From the NCBI RefSeq assembly GCF_007751715.1, contig NZ_CP036292.1:2976001-3040000 (forward strand): DNA of 64,000 nucleotides, given 5' to 3'. This DNA is from Rosistilla oblonga. GTDB taxonomy: Bacteria; Planctomycetota; Planctomycetia; Pirellulales; Pirellulaceae. This document shows positions 37,459-45,594 of this stretch, piece by piece (within the stretch, counting starts at the first letter, position 1; the number at the start of each line of letters is the position of its first letter). The notes beneath the pieces were generated by a model. It had not been told where the DNA came from, searched no databases, and was given only the letters and a program-made list of their open reading frames with translations. Both the position numbers and the translations under genes were made by a program.

Positions 37459-37734
37459 CCAGGTGCAGCAATCAAAGATCCAGGTCGCCGTCGGGCGATT
37501 TGAAACCAAGCAAACTCAACATTCGTATGATACTTCATGCCTAGCATATCCAATCGATCGCTTCGCGAAAGCGTGTCGTAATGTTTCTGGCTGCGTGAAT
37601 CCATAATTCAAATCGAGCTTCCGGCGGCAGCGGGCACCGTGGCGGAGGCACAATCGAGCCGATTGGATGCCGCCGAACGACCCCGGCGGCAGCTACGTCA
37701 ACTGGCTGATTGTGATTCTTTAGCTGGGCGGGCG

Positions 37735-40700
37735 TTAGCGATTGCCGAACAGTTTCTGTAGGCCGCGGGAGAGTTCTTTCTGCAACGCATTTTTTGCAGT
37801 CTCTTCCAACGCCTTGGTTCCCAGCCGGGTCAGCGATTCGGTCACGCCTCGCGAATCGAGGCTGGGGCGGCTGAACGTGCCGTCGATCGGGATCTGGAAG
37901 GTCTGCCCGACCATCCCCGCTTTCCGCATGTCGTTGCCGGCCCAAGCGTCTTCGATCGGGATCTGGGCGTTGATTTCCAGCCGTCCGTCCAACGACGCGC
38001 TGCCGCTGGAAACGACTCGCACATCGTCCAACTGCATCATCAGTCGCTGATGCGTGACGACACCGTTTTCCATGACAAAGTCGACCGATTGGGCGGGCAG
38101 TTCGATCCATTGGTTGCCGGCGGTCAGCGGCTTGCTTCCTCCCAGCGACGCAAATTGGCCGATCACGCCGACGACGCTGTTAGCGATCGGGCCGGGGCCG
38201 ACTTGCGCGTGGTCGATCCCCAGTCGTCCGCTGATTTTGTTTCGCGCCGGTGCCATCGGGAAGATCATCGCCTGGTCGATCTCCAGCTTGAAGGTGCCGT
38301 TGACGTCGGTCGCGTCGGCCAGCAATGGAGCCACGTATTTCAGCCACGTCCGCGTCATTTCGGTTTCCAGTTGAACCCCTTCGGCGATCAAGCCAGGCGT
38401 CGGTTGGATCCAGATCGGATCGTCGCTGTAGCTGGCTTTGCCGGCCAGATTCAAACGCCCCTTAGCCAATTGGATCGTCGTCGGGGCGATTTCAATTTGC
38501 CCCGCGGCGGTTTTCACGGGGATCGACGCCGGGCCGATCTCCACGCCGGCGATATTGGCTTGATCCCAAGCCAGAGTTCCCGAAGCGGTGATGTCAGCCG
38601 GTTCGTCGCCTTGCATCCGCACCTGCAATTCGATCGGGCCCTCGCTGGTTCCGGACATCTGGATCGGTTGACCGATTAGATCTTGCAACCGGCGAGCGAT
38701 CTCGTCGCTGCGAATCCGTGCCGGCCCCGACATCGCCACCTGCGTCGTCGTCTCGTCGCCACGGTACTTGCCGGTCAGCGTGGCATCGAGCCACTGGGTG
38801 CTGATCTTCAGATCCTTGCCGTCGATGTCTCCATTGGCTTCGTTGTATTGGATCAATCCAACCAGCTTCAGATTCGGTTCTTTCCAGAGCGATTCATGAT
38901 TCACCTGCAGCGGCATCGGGGGAACATGGTTCGCGAGGTCGACGTGTCCCGAGACGCCAACGTTCTGCAACAGTTCAAGATTCGCCGCGTCGGCGTCGAC
39001 GTTGGCTTTCCAGATCCCGCCGCTGCCGAGCAATGTCGCCCGGCCTTCGATCGTCCCTTTGATCTGGTAGTTGCTCGCTTCGACTTCCGGTTGCGGAGCG
39101 AAGCTTGTCAATTGAATCGGTTGGAACTGCGCAGCGATCGCATCGGTCGACTGACGCAGTCGCTCGACGTCGGCTCGCCAAGCCAGCTCCAGCTCGCTGT
39201 TGCCTTCGTATCGATAGTCGCCTTGGGCACTAAGCGCCGCGGCGTTTCCGATCGCTGTCAACGAACGGATCGAAATCGTATCCATCGCCATCGGCAGCTT
39301 GCCGTCGAAGTTGACTTTTAATGTGCTTTGGCTGTACCGCGAACCCGACCAAGCGACAGCCGGCTGCTGCATCGAAATCGTGGCACCTCGCAATACGCCG
39401 TCACCCATCGCGACGTCGGCGTGTAGCGTGGCGTCGAACTCGCCCTCGGTCGCTCCCATCGCGGTGGGCAACCAGGGACGGATCAGGCCGACGACTGCGG
39501 CGATGCGTCCCTTGCCGACCGCTTTGACCGGCAGCAGAGTTTTCGAGGTCGGTTGATCGATCGGTTGTTCCAGTTCGATGTCCCACATCTGCGAAGCGTT
39601 ACGCAGCGTGATCGCGGCTTGGTTCAGCCGAGCCAGATGGTCGCCACCCCAGATTCCGATCGCGCCAATTTTGAAGTCGACGGCTGGTTCGCGAATCGTT
39701 TCGCCGCCGGAGAGTCCGATCGCCAGCATCGCTGCCGTTGCTTGACCATCCAGCCGCCACAGCCCGTCGCGCTCGGCGGTCCAGCGGATGCTGCCCGACG
39801 TGCTGCCGCCGAGTTCGGTATCGGAGAGGTCGATCAGCGGCGAGACCATCGCGGTCAAACGGCCTAGGTCGATGTTAAATTCGGCTTGCCCATTCCGCAG
39901 GTCGCCGCTGGCCGTTGCGTTGGCGAACATGCTGCGGATCTGCAGCCGTTCGGCCATGATCCAGGCTCCCGAGGGACGCGCCGACAATTGGATCGTCATC
40001 GGTTCGATCTGCAGCGGCCGGCCAAACGAGGTGGCGCGAATCGGATCGGATTCTAGATCGATGTTCGTTAGGAAACCGTCGGCGTCTTGGATGCCGGAGA
40101 GGCTGCCGCGGAGGATCGCCGATTCGATCGAAGCATTTTCGCGTAGCGGCAGTAGGCCGGGGGCGGCTTTGCTGAGCCGAGCCAGATCGATTTCAAGACC
40201 GGCGGTTCCCGAGAGGGCTTCGAGCCAGGCAAACGGATTTTCGGCGAGGTCTGCGGAGACGTCGGCGCTGGCGATCCGGAAGGTGCCGTTCAGATCAGCG
40301 ACGCCAAAATCGCTGCTCAAGTGCAGCCCCATTCCCTGCAGATGTGTGGCGGTATAGAGGAATGAACCCTCGACGCGGGCGGCTTGGATCGCCCACAGGT
40401 TTTCGGACAATCGCGGATCGCCGATCTGCACGTCGCGCAGATTCAGGCTGCGGAAATCGCCGCGGAGTGCACCGCTGGCGTCCAGCGTTAATCGCAGGTC
40501 TCCTTCTGCGACACCGCCGACGTGTTGGGGAGCCATGCCGTCATCGGTTGGGAATCGAGTTGCCAGAAGTTTTGCGATCGACAGTGGCAGCGAGGCCAAG
40601 GTCGCATCGACTTGCAGCGCGCTTGCGCCACTCTGCTCCGACGCAGCCAGTCGCAGTTCCAACTTGCCCGGTTGTCCCTGTGGATCGACGACGGTCAGCG

Positions 40701-41346
40701 AGAGGTCTCCACGCGGCAGATCGCTTTCGACTGCGATGTCGGCGGCGATCTCCGCCAGCTTCCAAACTTCTCCGGTCGTCGCATTGGTCACGACCACTTC
40801 GGCATCGCGGAGGACGATCTTGACCGATGTCGAAGTGTCTAGCGACGAAGAGTCGTCGTCCGATTCATCCGTTGTGGAATCGGGTTCGCTTTCAAAAGCC
40901 GCGAGGTCTTGTTCAAGGCTGCTGGTCCCGGCGTCGACCGCCAGTTCGCTGCGAAGTCCCGTCGCCTGGACGGTCCCAAAATCGGAGCGTCCGGAGATCA
41001 GATCGATCAGCGTGACTTCGGTCTCGATCCGGCCTGCGGTCAGCCGCGTTTGTCCGCTGGGGCCGATCAGTTCCAAGTCGTCCAGACGCAGCGGCGTCAT
41101 CCAACCGAGACGAATTCCGTAGGCCTTGGCTTGCCAGCCATATTTTTCCGCGTTGCTGCCTAACAACGAATCGGCGATCGGCGAATTGCAGACGATCGAA
41201 GGACCCATTGCGATCGACAACAGGATCGTCAAGGCGAACGACCCCATCGCGATCCGATAGCGAGTGCGACGGCGCTGACGCATCTGATCGGTCCGCCGAC
41301 GCGATGTCTCGATTGCTTCGTCCATGTCGTTATCGATGCGTTGCAT
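37735..41346 (-). CDS. AsmA/TamB-like giant membrane-anchored protein
   Basis: 1203 residues from ATG 41346 (the frame extends to 41394). A cytoplasmic basic N-terminus (RRRTDQMRQRRRTRYRIAM) is followed by one membrane helix (GSFALTILLSIAMGPSIVC). The long periplasmic part has repeating beta strands with AsmA/DUF748-like motifs. Early examples are LRLDDLELIGPSGQTRLTAG, ATGLRSELAVDAG and VKIVLRDAEVVVTNATTGEV. The C-terminal ~150 residues carry GTFKLEIDQAMIFPMAP, VVSSGSASLDGRLEINAQIP and IPIDGTFSRPSLD, the typical AsmA C-terminal block. In the family such proteins bridge inner and outer membranes and move phospholipids. It is 276 bases upstream of the kinase gene on the same strand. Confidence 0.88.
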   Translation of the reverse strand: MQRIDNDMDEAIETSRRRTDQMRQRRRTRYRIAMGSFALTILLSIAMGPSIVCNSPIADSLLGSNAEKYGWQAKAYGIRLGWMTPLRLDDLELIGPSGQTRLTAGRIETEVTLIDLISGRSDFGTVQATGLRSELAVDAGTSSLEQDLAAFESEPDSTTDESDDDSSSLDTSTSVKIVLRDAEVVVTNATTGEVWKLAEIAADIAVESDLPRGDLSLTVVDPQGQPGKLELRLAASEQSGASALQVDATLASLPLSIAKLLATRFPTDDGMAPQHVGGVAEGDLRLTLDASGALRGDFRSLNLRDVQIGDPRLSENLWAIQAARVEGSFLYTATHLQGMGLHLSSDFGVADLNGTFRIASADVSADLAENPFAWLEALSGTAGLEIDLARLSKAAPGLLPLRENASIESAILRGSLSGIQDADGFLTNIDLESDPIRATSFGRPLQIEPMTIQLSARPSGAWIMAERLQIRSMFANATASGDLRNGQAEFNIDLGRLTAMVSPLIDLSDTELGGSTSGSIRWTAERDGLWRLDGQATAAMLAIGLSGGETIREPAVDFKIGAIGIWGGDHLARLNQAAITLRNASQMWDIELEQPIDQPTSKTLLPVKAVGKGRIAAVVGLIRPWLPTAMGATEGEFDATLHADVAMGDGVLRGATISMQQPAVAWSGSRYSQSTLKVNFDGKLPMAMDTISIRSLTAIGNAAALSAQGDYRYEGNSELELAWRADVERLRQSTDAIAAQFQPIQLTSFAPQPEVEASNYQIKGTIEGRATLLGSGGIWKANVDADAANLELLQNVGVSGHVDLANHVPPMPLQVNHESLWKEPNLKLVGLIQYNEANGDIDGKDLKISTQWLDATLTGKYRGDETTTQVAMSGPARIRSDEIARRLQDLIGQPIQMSGTSEGPIELQVRMQGDEPADITASGTLAWDQANIAGVEIGPASIPVKTAAGQIEIAPTTIQLAKGRLNLAGKASYSDDPIWIQPTPGLIAEGVQLETEMTRTWLKYVAPLLADATDVNGTFKLEIDQAMIFPMAPARNKISGRLGIDHAQVGPGPIANSVVGVIGQFASLGGSKPLTAGNQWIELPAQSVDFVMENGVVTHQRLMMQLDDVRVVSSGSASLDGRLEINAQIPIEDAWAGNDMRKAGMVGQTFQIPIDGTFSRPSLDSRGVTESLTRLGTKALEETAKNALQKELSRGLQKLFGNR

Positions 41347-41516
41347 CACGAGCCTCCTGCTCAATCGGGAATCCGCTGCGTCAAACCCACCCACGGCACA
41401 TCTGCCCAGGCCGTGCGTTTGGTGTTTGCGCAGGAGCTACCTATCATTATGAAAAGCCCGTCGATTCTAAACAGAATCGATCGCCCAGCCCAACATCATT
41501 CTTGGAGTTGATATCA

Positions 41517-41843
41517 TTGGACGGATTCCTGCTAATTACAACTACCACGCCGACGGAGGACGAGGCGCGGCGGATCGCTTCGCGGCTGATCGAGCTGCGT
41601 TATGCCGCGTGCGTCCAGGTCGAGGGACCGATCTCGAGCCATTATCGCTGGGAGGGGAGCGTTCACTGCGATCCCGAGTTTCGCTTGAGCATCAAAACCG
41701 TCGGCTCGCGGTACGACGTGGTCGAGCGGCTGATCGCGGAGATGCACTCGTATCAACAGCCGCAGATCATCGCGACGCCGATCGTCGCCGGAGCGGAAGG
41801 CTATCTGAACTGGTTGACCGAACAGACCCAAACCGAATGCTAG
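41517..41843 (+). CDS. cutA: Divalent cation tolerance protein CutA
   Basis: 108 residues from a TTG at 41517; a GGAG ribosome site nine bases ahead supports it, and no ATG lies near the family N-terminus. CutA is a small trimeric ferredoxin-like protein. The motifs ITTTTPTEDEARRIASRLIE, YAACVQVEGPISSHYRWEGS, DPEFRLSIKTV and YQQPQIIATPIVAGAEGYLNW split over the C-terminal half match the family. It is linked to copper tolerance in E. coli and has roles elsewhere that are not settled. Another TTG at 41508 is possible. It is followed by a GIY-YIG gene on the same strand after about 115 bases. Confidence 0.9.
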   Translation: MDGFLLITTTTPTEDEARRIASRLIELRYAACVQVEGPISSHYRWEGSVHCDPEFRLSIKTVGSRYDVVERLIAEMHSYQQPQIIATPIVAGAEGYLNWLTEQTQTEC

Positions 41844-41959
41844 CGGCGTGAGCGGAGGGTTGGACGCGGCGCCGGGTTTGCTAAAATTTGTTGGGGCATT
41901 CAACCGTCGACCATCGCGGTTCATCACCAAGGATAGCGAGCTGCCACGCTCGCCAATAA

Positions 41960-43168
41960 ATGGATTTGCATCAACCCACCGGACTATTTGAAGGCTTTGG
42001 CCCCAACCCGTTGGACCCGCTCGGGCCGCGGACGACACATCGCGTCGCGGCGACGTCGACTGCCGAATTGCGGACGCTGGTCCGTCAGCAATGTCCTAAG
42101 TCTCCGGGCATCTACGGGATGTTGGATCGCAGCGGGCAATTGATCTACGTCGGTAAATCGAAGCGGTTGCGGATCCGTTTGCTGTCGTATTTCAGTCCAC
42201 GCAATGCGGAGGAGAAAGCTGGCCGGATCATCCAAGCGGCGCAGACCGTCCTCTGGGAAACGCAGCCCAGCGAATTTGCGGCGCTTTTGCGCGAACAGCA
42301 ATTGATTCGCCGCTGGACGCCGCGTTGGAACGTTCAAGAGATCCCCAAACGCCAGCGGCCAGTCTATCTGTGTCTTGGCGGCGCGCCAGCTCCGTACTTC
42401 TTTTTAGACGCGATGCCGCCAGCGGATGTGGTCGCCAGCGAGGGACCGTTTCGGGGTGCAGGCAAGATGCAGCGAGCTGTCGATGCGCTTAACAACTTCT
42501 ATCGGCTGCGCGATTGCAGCAGCAAACAGGAACTCTATTTCGCCGATCAATTGCAGTTGTTTGAGCTTGAGCAGCGGCCGGGATGCTTGCGATATGAGAT
42601 CGGTCGCTGCAGCGGTCCCTGCGTCGGGCAGTGCACGCGTCGACAATACTATCAACAGGTGGCGGAGGCGGAGAGTTTTCTCGACGGCTTCCATGCGGCG
42701 CCGCTCGAAACCATTCGCGAAACGATCCACCGCGCCGCCGAGATGCGACAGTACGAGTTGGCGGGGCGGATGAGTCGCGATCTGGTTTCGTTGGAATACC
42801 TGCATCGCAAACTGATGTTCCTGGCCGCGGCGCGTCGCAAGTACACGTTTGTCTATTCGGTCCCCGGGCACGAAAGCGAACCCGATGCCCAGCAGAACCA
42901 TCGTGGTGTCTGGTATCTGATCCGTCGCGGGGAGGTTTGTGAATCGATCGTTGCCCCGCGGTGTCCCGAAGAGTTTCAGCGGGCCCGACGCCGGGTGACG
43001 CATTGGAAACGGGTGCTCGCCGATCCAGAGAACCATCGCGCGGCCAGCCCGTTTCCATTTACGCTCTCGTTGGTCGCTCAATGGTTGCGCAAACAACCAC
43101 AGGAACTCGAGCGGACCTTCCATCCCTCGGAGGCCGGTCGGCGGTATCGCGCCCTGGCGCGATCGTAA
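41960..43168 (+). CDS. UvrC-like GIY-YIG endonuclease without the C-terminal UvrC half
   Basis: 402 residues. A GIY-YIG nuclease domain (~45-130) has GIYGMLDRSGQLIYVGKSKR and the catalytic-type Arg in LRIRLLSYF. A UvrC-like region follows with the Cys cluster RCSGPCVGQC. A UVR-type helical pair, IRETIHRAAEMRQYELAGRM, follows near residue 255. Full UvrC is about 600 residues and has an RNase H-like second nuclease and HhH motifs; these are absent. This makes the protein comparable to Cho or to the short UvrC homologues of planctomycetes, and it probably makes a single incision. cutA lies just upstream. Confidence 0.88.
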   Translation: MDLHQPTGLFEGFGPNPLDPLGPRTTHRVAATSTAELRTLVRQQCPKSPGIYGMLDRSGQLIYVGKSKRLRIRLLSYFSPRNAEEKAGRIIQAAQTVLWETQPSEFAALLREQQLIRRWTPRWNVQEIPKRQRPVYLCLGGAPAPYFFLDAMPPADVVASEGPFRGAGKMQRAVDALNNFYRLRDCSSKQELYFADQLQLFELEQRPGCLRYEIGRCSGPCVGQCTRRQYYQQVAEAESFLDGFHAAPLETIRETIHRAAEMRQYELAGRMSRDLVSLEYLHRKLMFLAAARRKYTFVYSVPGHESEPDAQQNHRGVWYLIRRGEVCESIVAPRCPEEFQRARRRVTHWKRVLADPENHRAASPFPFTLSLVAQWLRKQPQELERTFHPSEAGRRYRALARS

Positions 43169-44077
43169 CCGATTGTGTCGGCCTCCGGCCTTTGATGCCG
43201 CGCGGCTCTGCGGCACCGGTGGTTTACACCACCGGCATTAGATGTGGCGCCCTCCGGGCTCGGGAAGCAGCAGGTGGGAGGTGGGAGGTGGGAGGTGGGA
43301 GGTGGGAGGTGGGAGGTGGGAGGTGGGAGGTGGGAGGTGGGAGGTGGGAGGTGGTGGGATGAAAGTTTTCAGGCCGGAGGCCGGCACATTCTCTGCCGGT
43401 GGTGTAAACCACCGGAATGATGCGCCAGCAAAAAACACGAGGCCGGAGGCCGGCACAGGTTTGTGTCGGCCTCCGGCCTTTGATGCCGCGCGGCTCTGCG
43501 GCACCGGTGGTTTACACCACCGGCATTAGATGTGGCGCCCTCCGGGCTCGGGAAGCAGCAGGTGGGAGGTGGTGGAATGAAAGTTTTCAGGCCGGAGGCC
43601 GGCACATTCTCTGCCGGTGGTGTAAACCACCGGAATGATGCGCCAGCAAAAAACACCAGGCCGGAGGCCGGCACAGGTTTGTGTCGGCCTCCGGCCTTTG
43701 ATGCCGCGCGGCTCTGCGGCACCGGTGGTTTACACCACCGGCATTAGATGTGGCGCCCTCCGGGCTCAGGAGTTTAAAAGTGCGGAATCACTCTGGTGGT
43801 TTACACAACCGGCATTAGATATGCCGCCCTCCGAGCTCGGGAATCAGCAGGTGGGAGGTGGTGGAATGAAAGTTTTCAGGCCGGAGGCCGGCACATTCTC
43901 TGCCGGTGGTGTAAACCACCGGAATCATGCACCAGCAAAAAACACCAGGCCGGAGGCCGGCACAGGTTCCCGGCGGTGCAGTTATAGGGGTTGGCAGCAT
44001 GCAGCGACTTGGTTAGATCCTGTTTTTTTTGAAAACCGCGCGCAATGCACCGCTCCTCGGCGGGCTCTGTCAATTCC
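43169..44077. repeat. Second mosaic hairpin-repeat array between UvrC-like and membrane protein genes
   Basis: Contains boxes of the 30.3-kb family. A boxes are at about 43216, 43504, 43722 and a degenerate 43791. B boxes (loop-inverted, with CACATTCTCTGCCGGTGGTG) are at about 43396, 43614 and 43903. C boxes (inverted AGGCCGGAGGCCGGCA pairs) are near 43440-43480 and 43660-43700. A unit starting GAAAGTTTTCAGGCCGGAGG repeats at about 43361, 43580 and 43868. The end of the UvrC-like gene is directly followed by a C-type half box. No gene is supported until 44078. Confidence 0.9.
43272..43350. repeat. G-rich heptamer minisatellite (AGGTGGG)n
   Basis: About 11 tandem copies of AGGTGGG run from 43272 to 43350, inside the hairpin array. 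One or two units of the same heptamer occur in the equivalent position at 43560-43570 and 43851-43860, so the expansion happened in one copy of the array unit. The plus strand is G-rich with runs of three Gs and could form G-quadruplex DNA. Confidence 0.93.
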
Positions 44078-44803
44078 ATGACGCATTCGATTTGGCTTTC
44101 TCCCACCGCGATCTATCTTCTGCTGATTGGGCTCAGCGGACTGCTGGGTGCGTTGGTGCCGGAGTTCTATCAGTGGACTGGATCGGATCAGAGTCGGATG
44201 TCGCCGATTGTCGGTTGGGTTGCCGCTGGGATGGCGATCGTCGCGGCGGCGATCTGGAGCGGGTTGCCGTTTGTCACGCTTCGCACCGAAGCGTCGGCAT
44301 CGGGGCTGATCCGGCCGATCCGTTTCCAGCTGAGAACCTTGTTCCTGTGGACGACAGCGTTGGCGATCGGGTTTGCCGGGCTGATCCGGTTTCCGATGCC
44401 GGTCAGCGTTTTTGTTTGTGTTGCCGCCTACCTTCACCTCGCTTGGTTTATCGCCCGGCAGCAACAACATCGCTGGGCCGCGGCGGCATTGATCGGTTGC
44501 ATGACTCTGCCGTACGTCTGGATCGCTGCGCCCGACGGCACCAACGGGATAGACGTCGGGTGGATCCTGTTATGGATGGCCGGTGGAATGCCAATGCTGT
44601 TTCCCGCTGGCTTCGCTGCCAGTTGGCTCGGTCAGAGTCTGAACGATGTCGGTTGGCTGGCGATTGTTATGACCGCGGCACAGCTGGTTCTTGGAACTTG
44701 GATCATCCGGTTGGGACCAAAGCGGACGATCGCCTATCTAATCGGTTGTCTGTTGGTATCGACGTTTGGATCGTTCTGTTTGCACGCGATGGTCTTGGCA
44801 TAA
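44078..44803 (+). CDS. Uncharacterised multi-pass membrane protein
   Basis: 241 residues from ATG 44078 (an upstream ATG at 44045 is possible but lies close to repeats). It has about seven hydrophobic helices, such as SPTAIYLLLIGLSGLLGALV, VGWVAAGMAIVAAAIW, LFLWTTALAIGFAGLIRF, VFVCVAAYLHLAWFI, AAAALIGCMTLPYVWI, IVMTAAQLVLGTWII and AYLIGCLLVSTFGSFCL. I do not recognise a family. The short RPIRFQLRTLFLWTT segment resembles a membrane-embedding motif seen in many planctomycete hypothetical proteins (FQLRTLL-type). No catalytic or transport signature is visible. Confidence 0.78.
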   Translation: MTHSIWLSPTAIYLLLIGLSGLLGALVPEFYQWTGSDQSRMSPIVGWVAAGMAIVAAAIWSGLPFVTLRTEASASGLIRPIRFQLRTLFLWTTALAIGFAGLIRFPMPVSVFVCVAAYLHLAWFIARQQQHRWAAAALIGCMTLPYVWIAAPDGTNGIDVGWILLWMAGGMPMLFPAGFAASWLGQSLNDVGWLAIVMTAAQLVLGTWIIRLGPKRTIAYLIGCLLVSTFGSFCLHAMVLA

Positions 44804-44855
44804 CGGATCTCGCGTCAGGCCATTGACTGCCTCAAGGCCTTTGTTCGCCGCGGCG

Positions 44856-45506
44856 CTACGTGTCGACGCTGACATACAACACGCGGCCGTTTGCTTTTAG
44901 TTTATCCAACACCGACATCAGTTCTTCGTAGTCTTCGTCGACCTCCGGATGTCGGCTGTCGCGGAGCGTGGCTTCGGCAGCTTCAAACTGTTCAGCCAAC
45001 GCGACAACTTCCGCTGGCGAGTGCATGCTGTGCATCGGTTGCCAGGCGTCCCAGTTGAGCCGACCGGAGTGCCAGTACCGAAACGGCCGCGCGCCAAAGT
45101 GCGTGATCTCTTTTTCGGTGAGTTGATTTTTGGGTTGGTCGTGGTGCGCTATGGCTTCGCTGACGATGTTCCAGTAGACGCCATCGCTCTCGCATTCAAA
45201 GCCAAACGGATTGAGTTCGTCGTCATTACAGAGGTCGACGAACGCCCGCTCCCAAATGTTTTTTCCAATCTCGGAGAGGTCGGCATACCAATCCTTCCGT
45301 TGCAAGCGATCGATCAGAATAGGGAGCAGCGATTCGGTATCGCTCGGCCAATCGGCGGCTTCGTCATCGTCCTCAAGCTGCTCGTCGTAGCTGTCCAACA
45401 GCTCCGAAACGTTCTCCGCCATCGCGGCCGCTAGATCTTCGCTGGGCGATTCGAGGAACGAATTGAGACTCGGCCAATCGAGCGAATAAAGAAAATAGCC
45501 TGCCAT
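44856..45506 (-). CDS. Uncharacterised acidic protein (DUF7691-like at best)
   Basis: 216 residues from ATG 45506, preceded by an AGGAAG ribosome site, so the longer frame to 45818 is not used. The sequence is acidic and helical: GYFLYSLDWPSLNSFLESP at the start, an Asp/Glu-rich stretch (DEQLEDDDEAADWPSD), and THFGARPFRYWHSGRLNWD towards the C-terminal half. The overall order loosely recalls the DUF7691 family, but I cannot confirm that. It is divergent from the ankyrin-repeat gene with 88 bases between the start codons, so the two may share a control region. No membrane segment or signal is seen. Confidence 0.78.
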   Translation of the reverse strand: MAGYFLYSLDWPSLNSFLESPSEDLAAAMAENVSELLDSYDEQLEDDDEAADWPSDTESLLPILIDRLQRKDWYADLSEIGKNIWERAFVDLCNDDELNPFGFECESDGVYWNIVSEAIAHHDQPKNQLTEKEITHFGARPFRYWHSGRLNWDAWQPMHSMHSPAEVVALAEQFEAAEATLRDSRHPEVDEDYEELMSVLDKLKANGRVLYVSVDT

Positions 45507-45594
45507 CGATTGCTTCCTATCTTGGGGTGAGCGAACATATCGATCCGGTGGGGTGGAGTATAACAGCGCGTCTTTGTGGATGTTGGAGGTGGCG

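Noticed and set aside
43169-44077. Possible CRISPR array (regularly spaced repeats)
   Set aside because: Units are composite hairpins of unequal spacing, the spacers are themselves repeats, the heptamer run has no spacers, and no cas genes are in the window.
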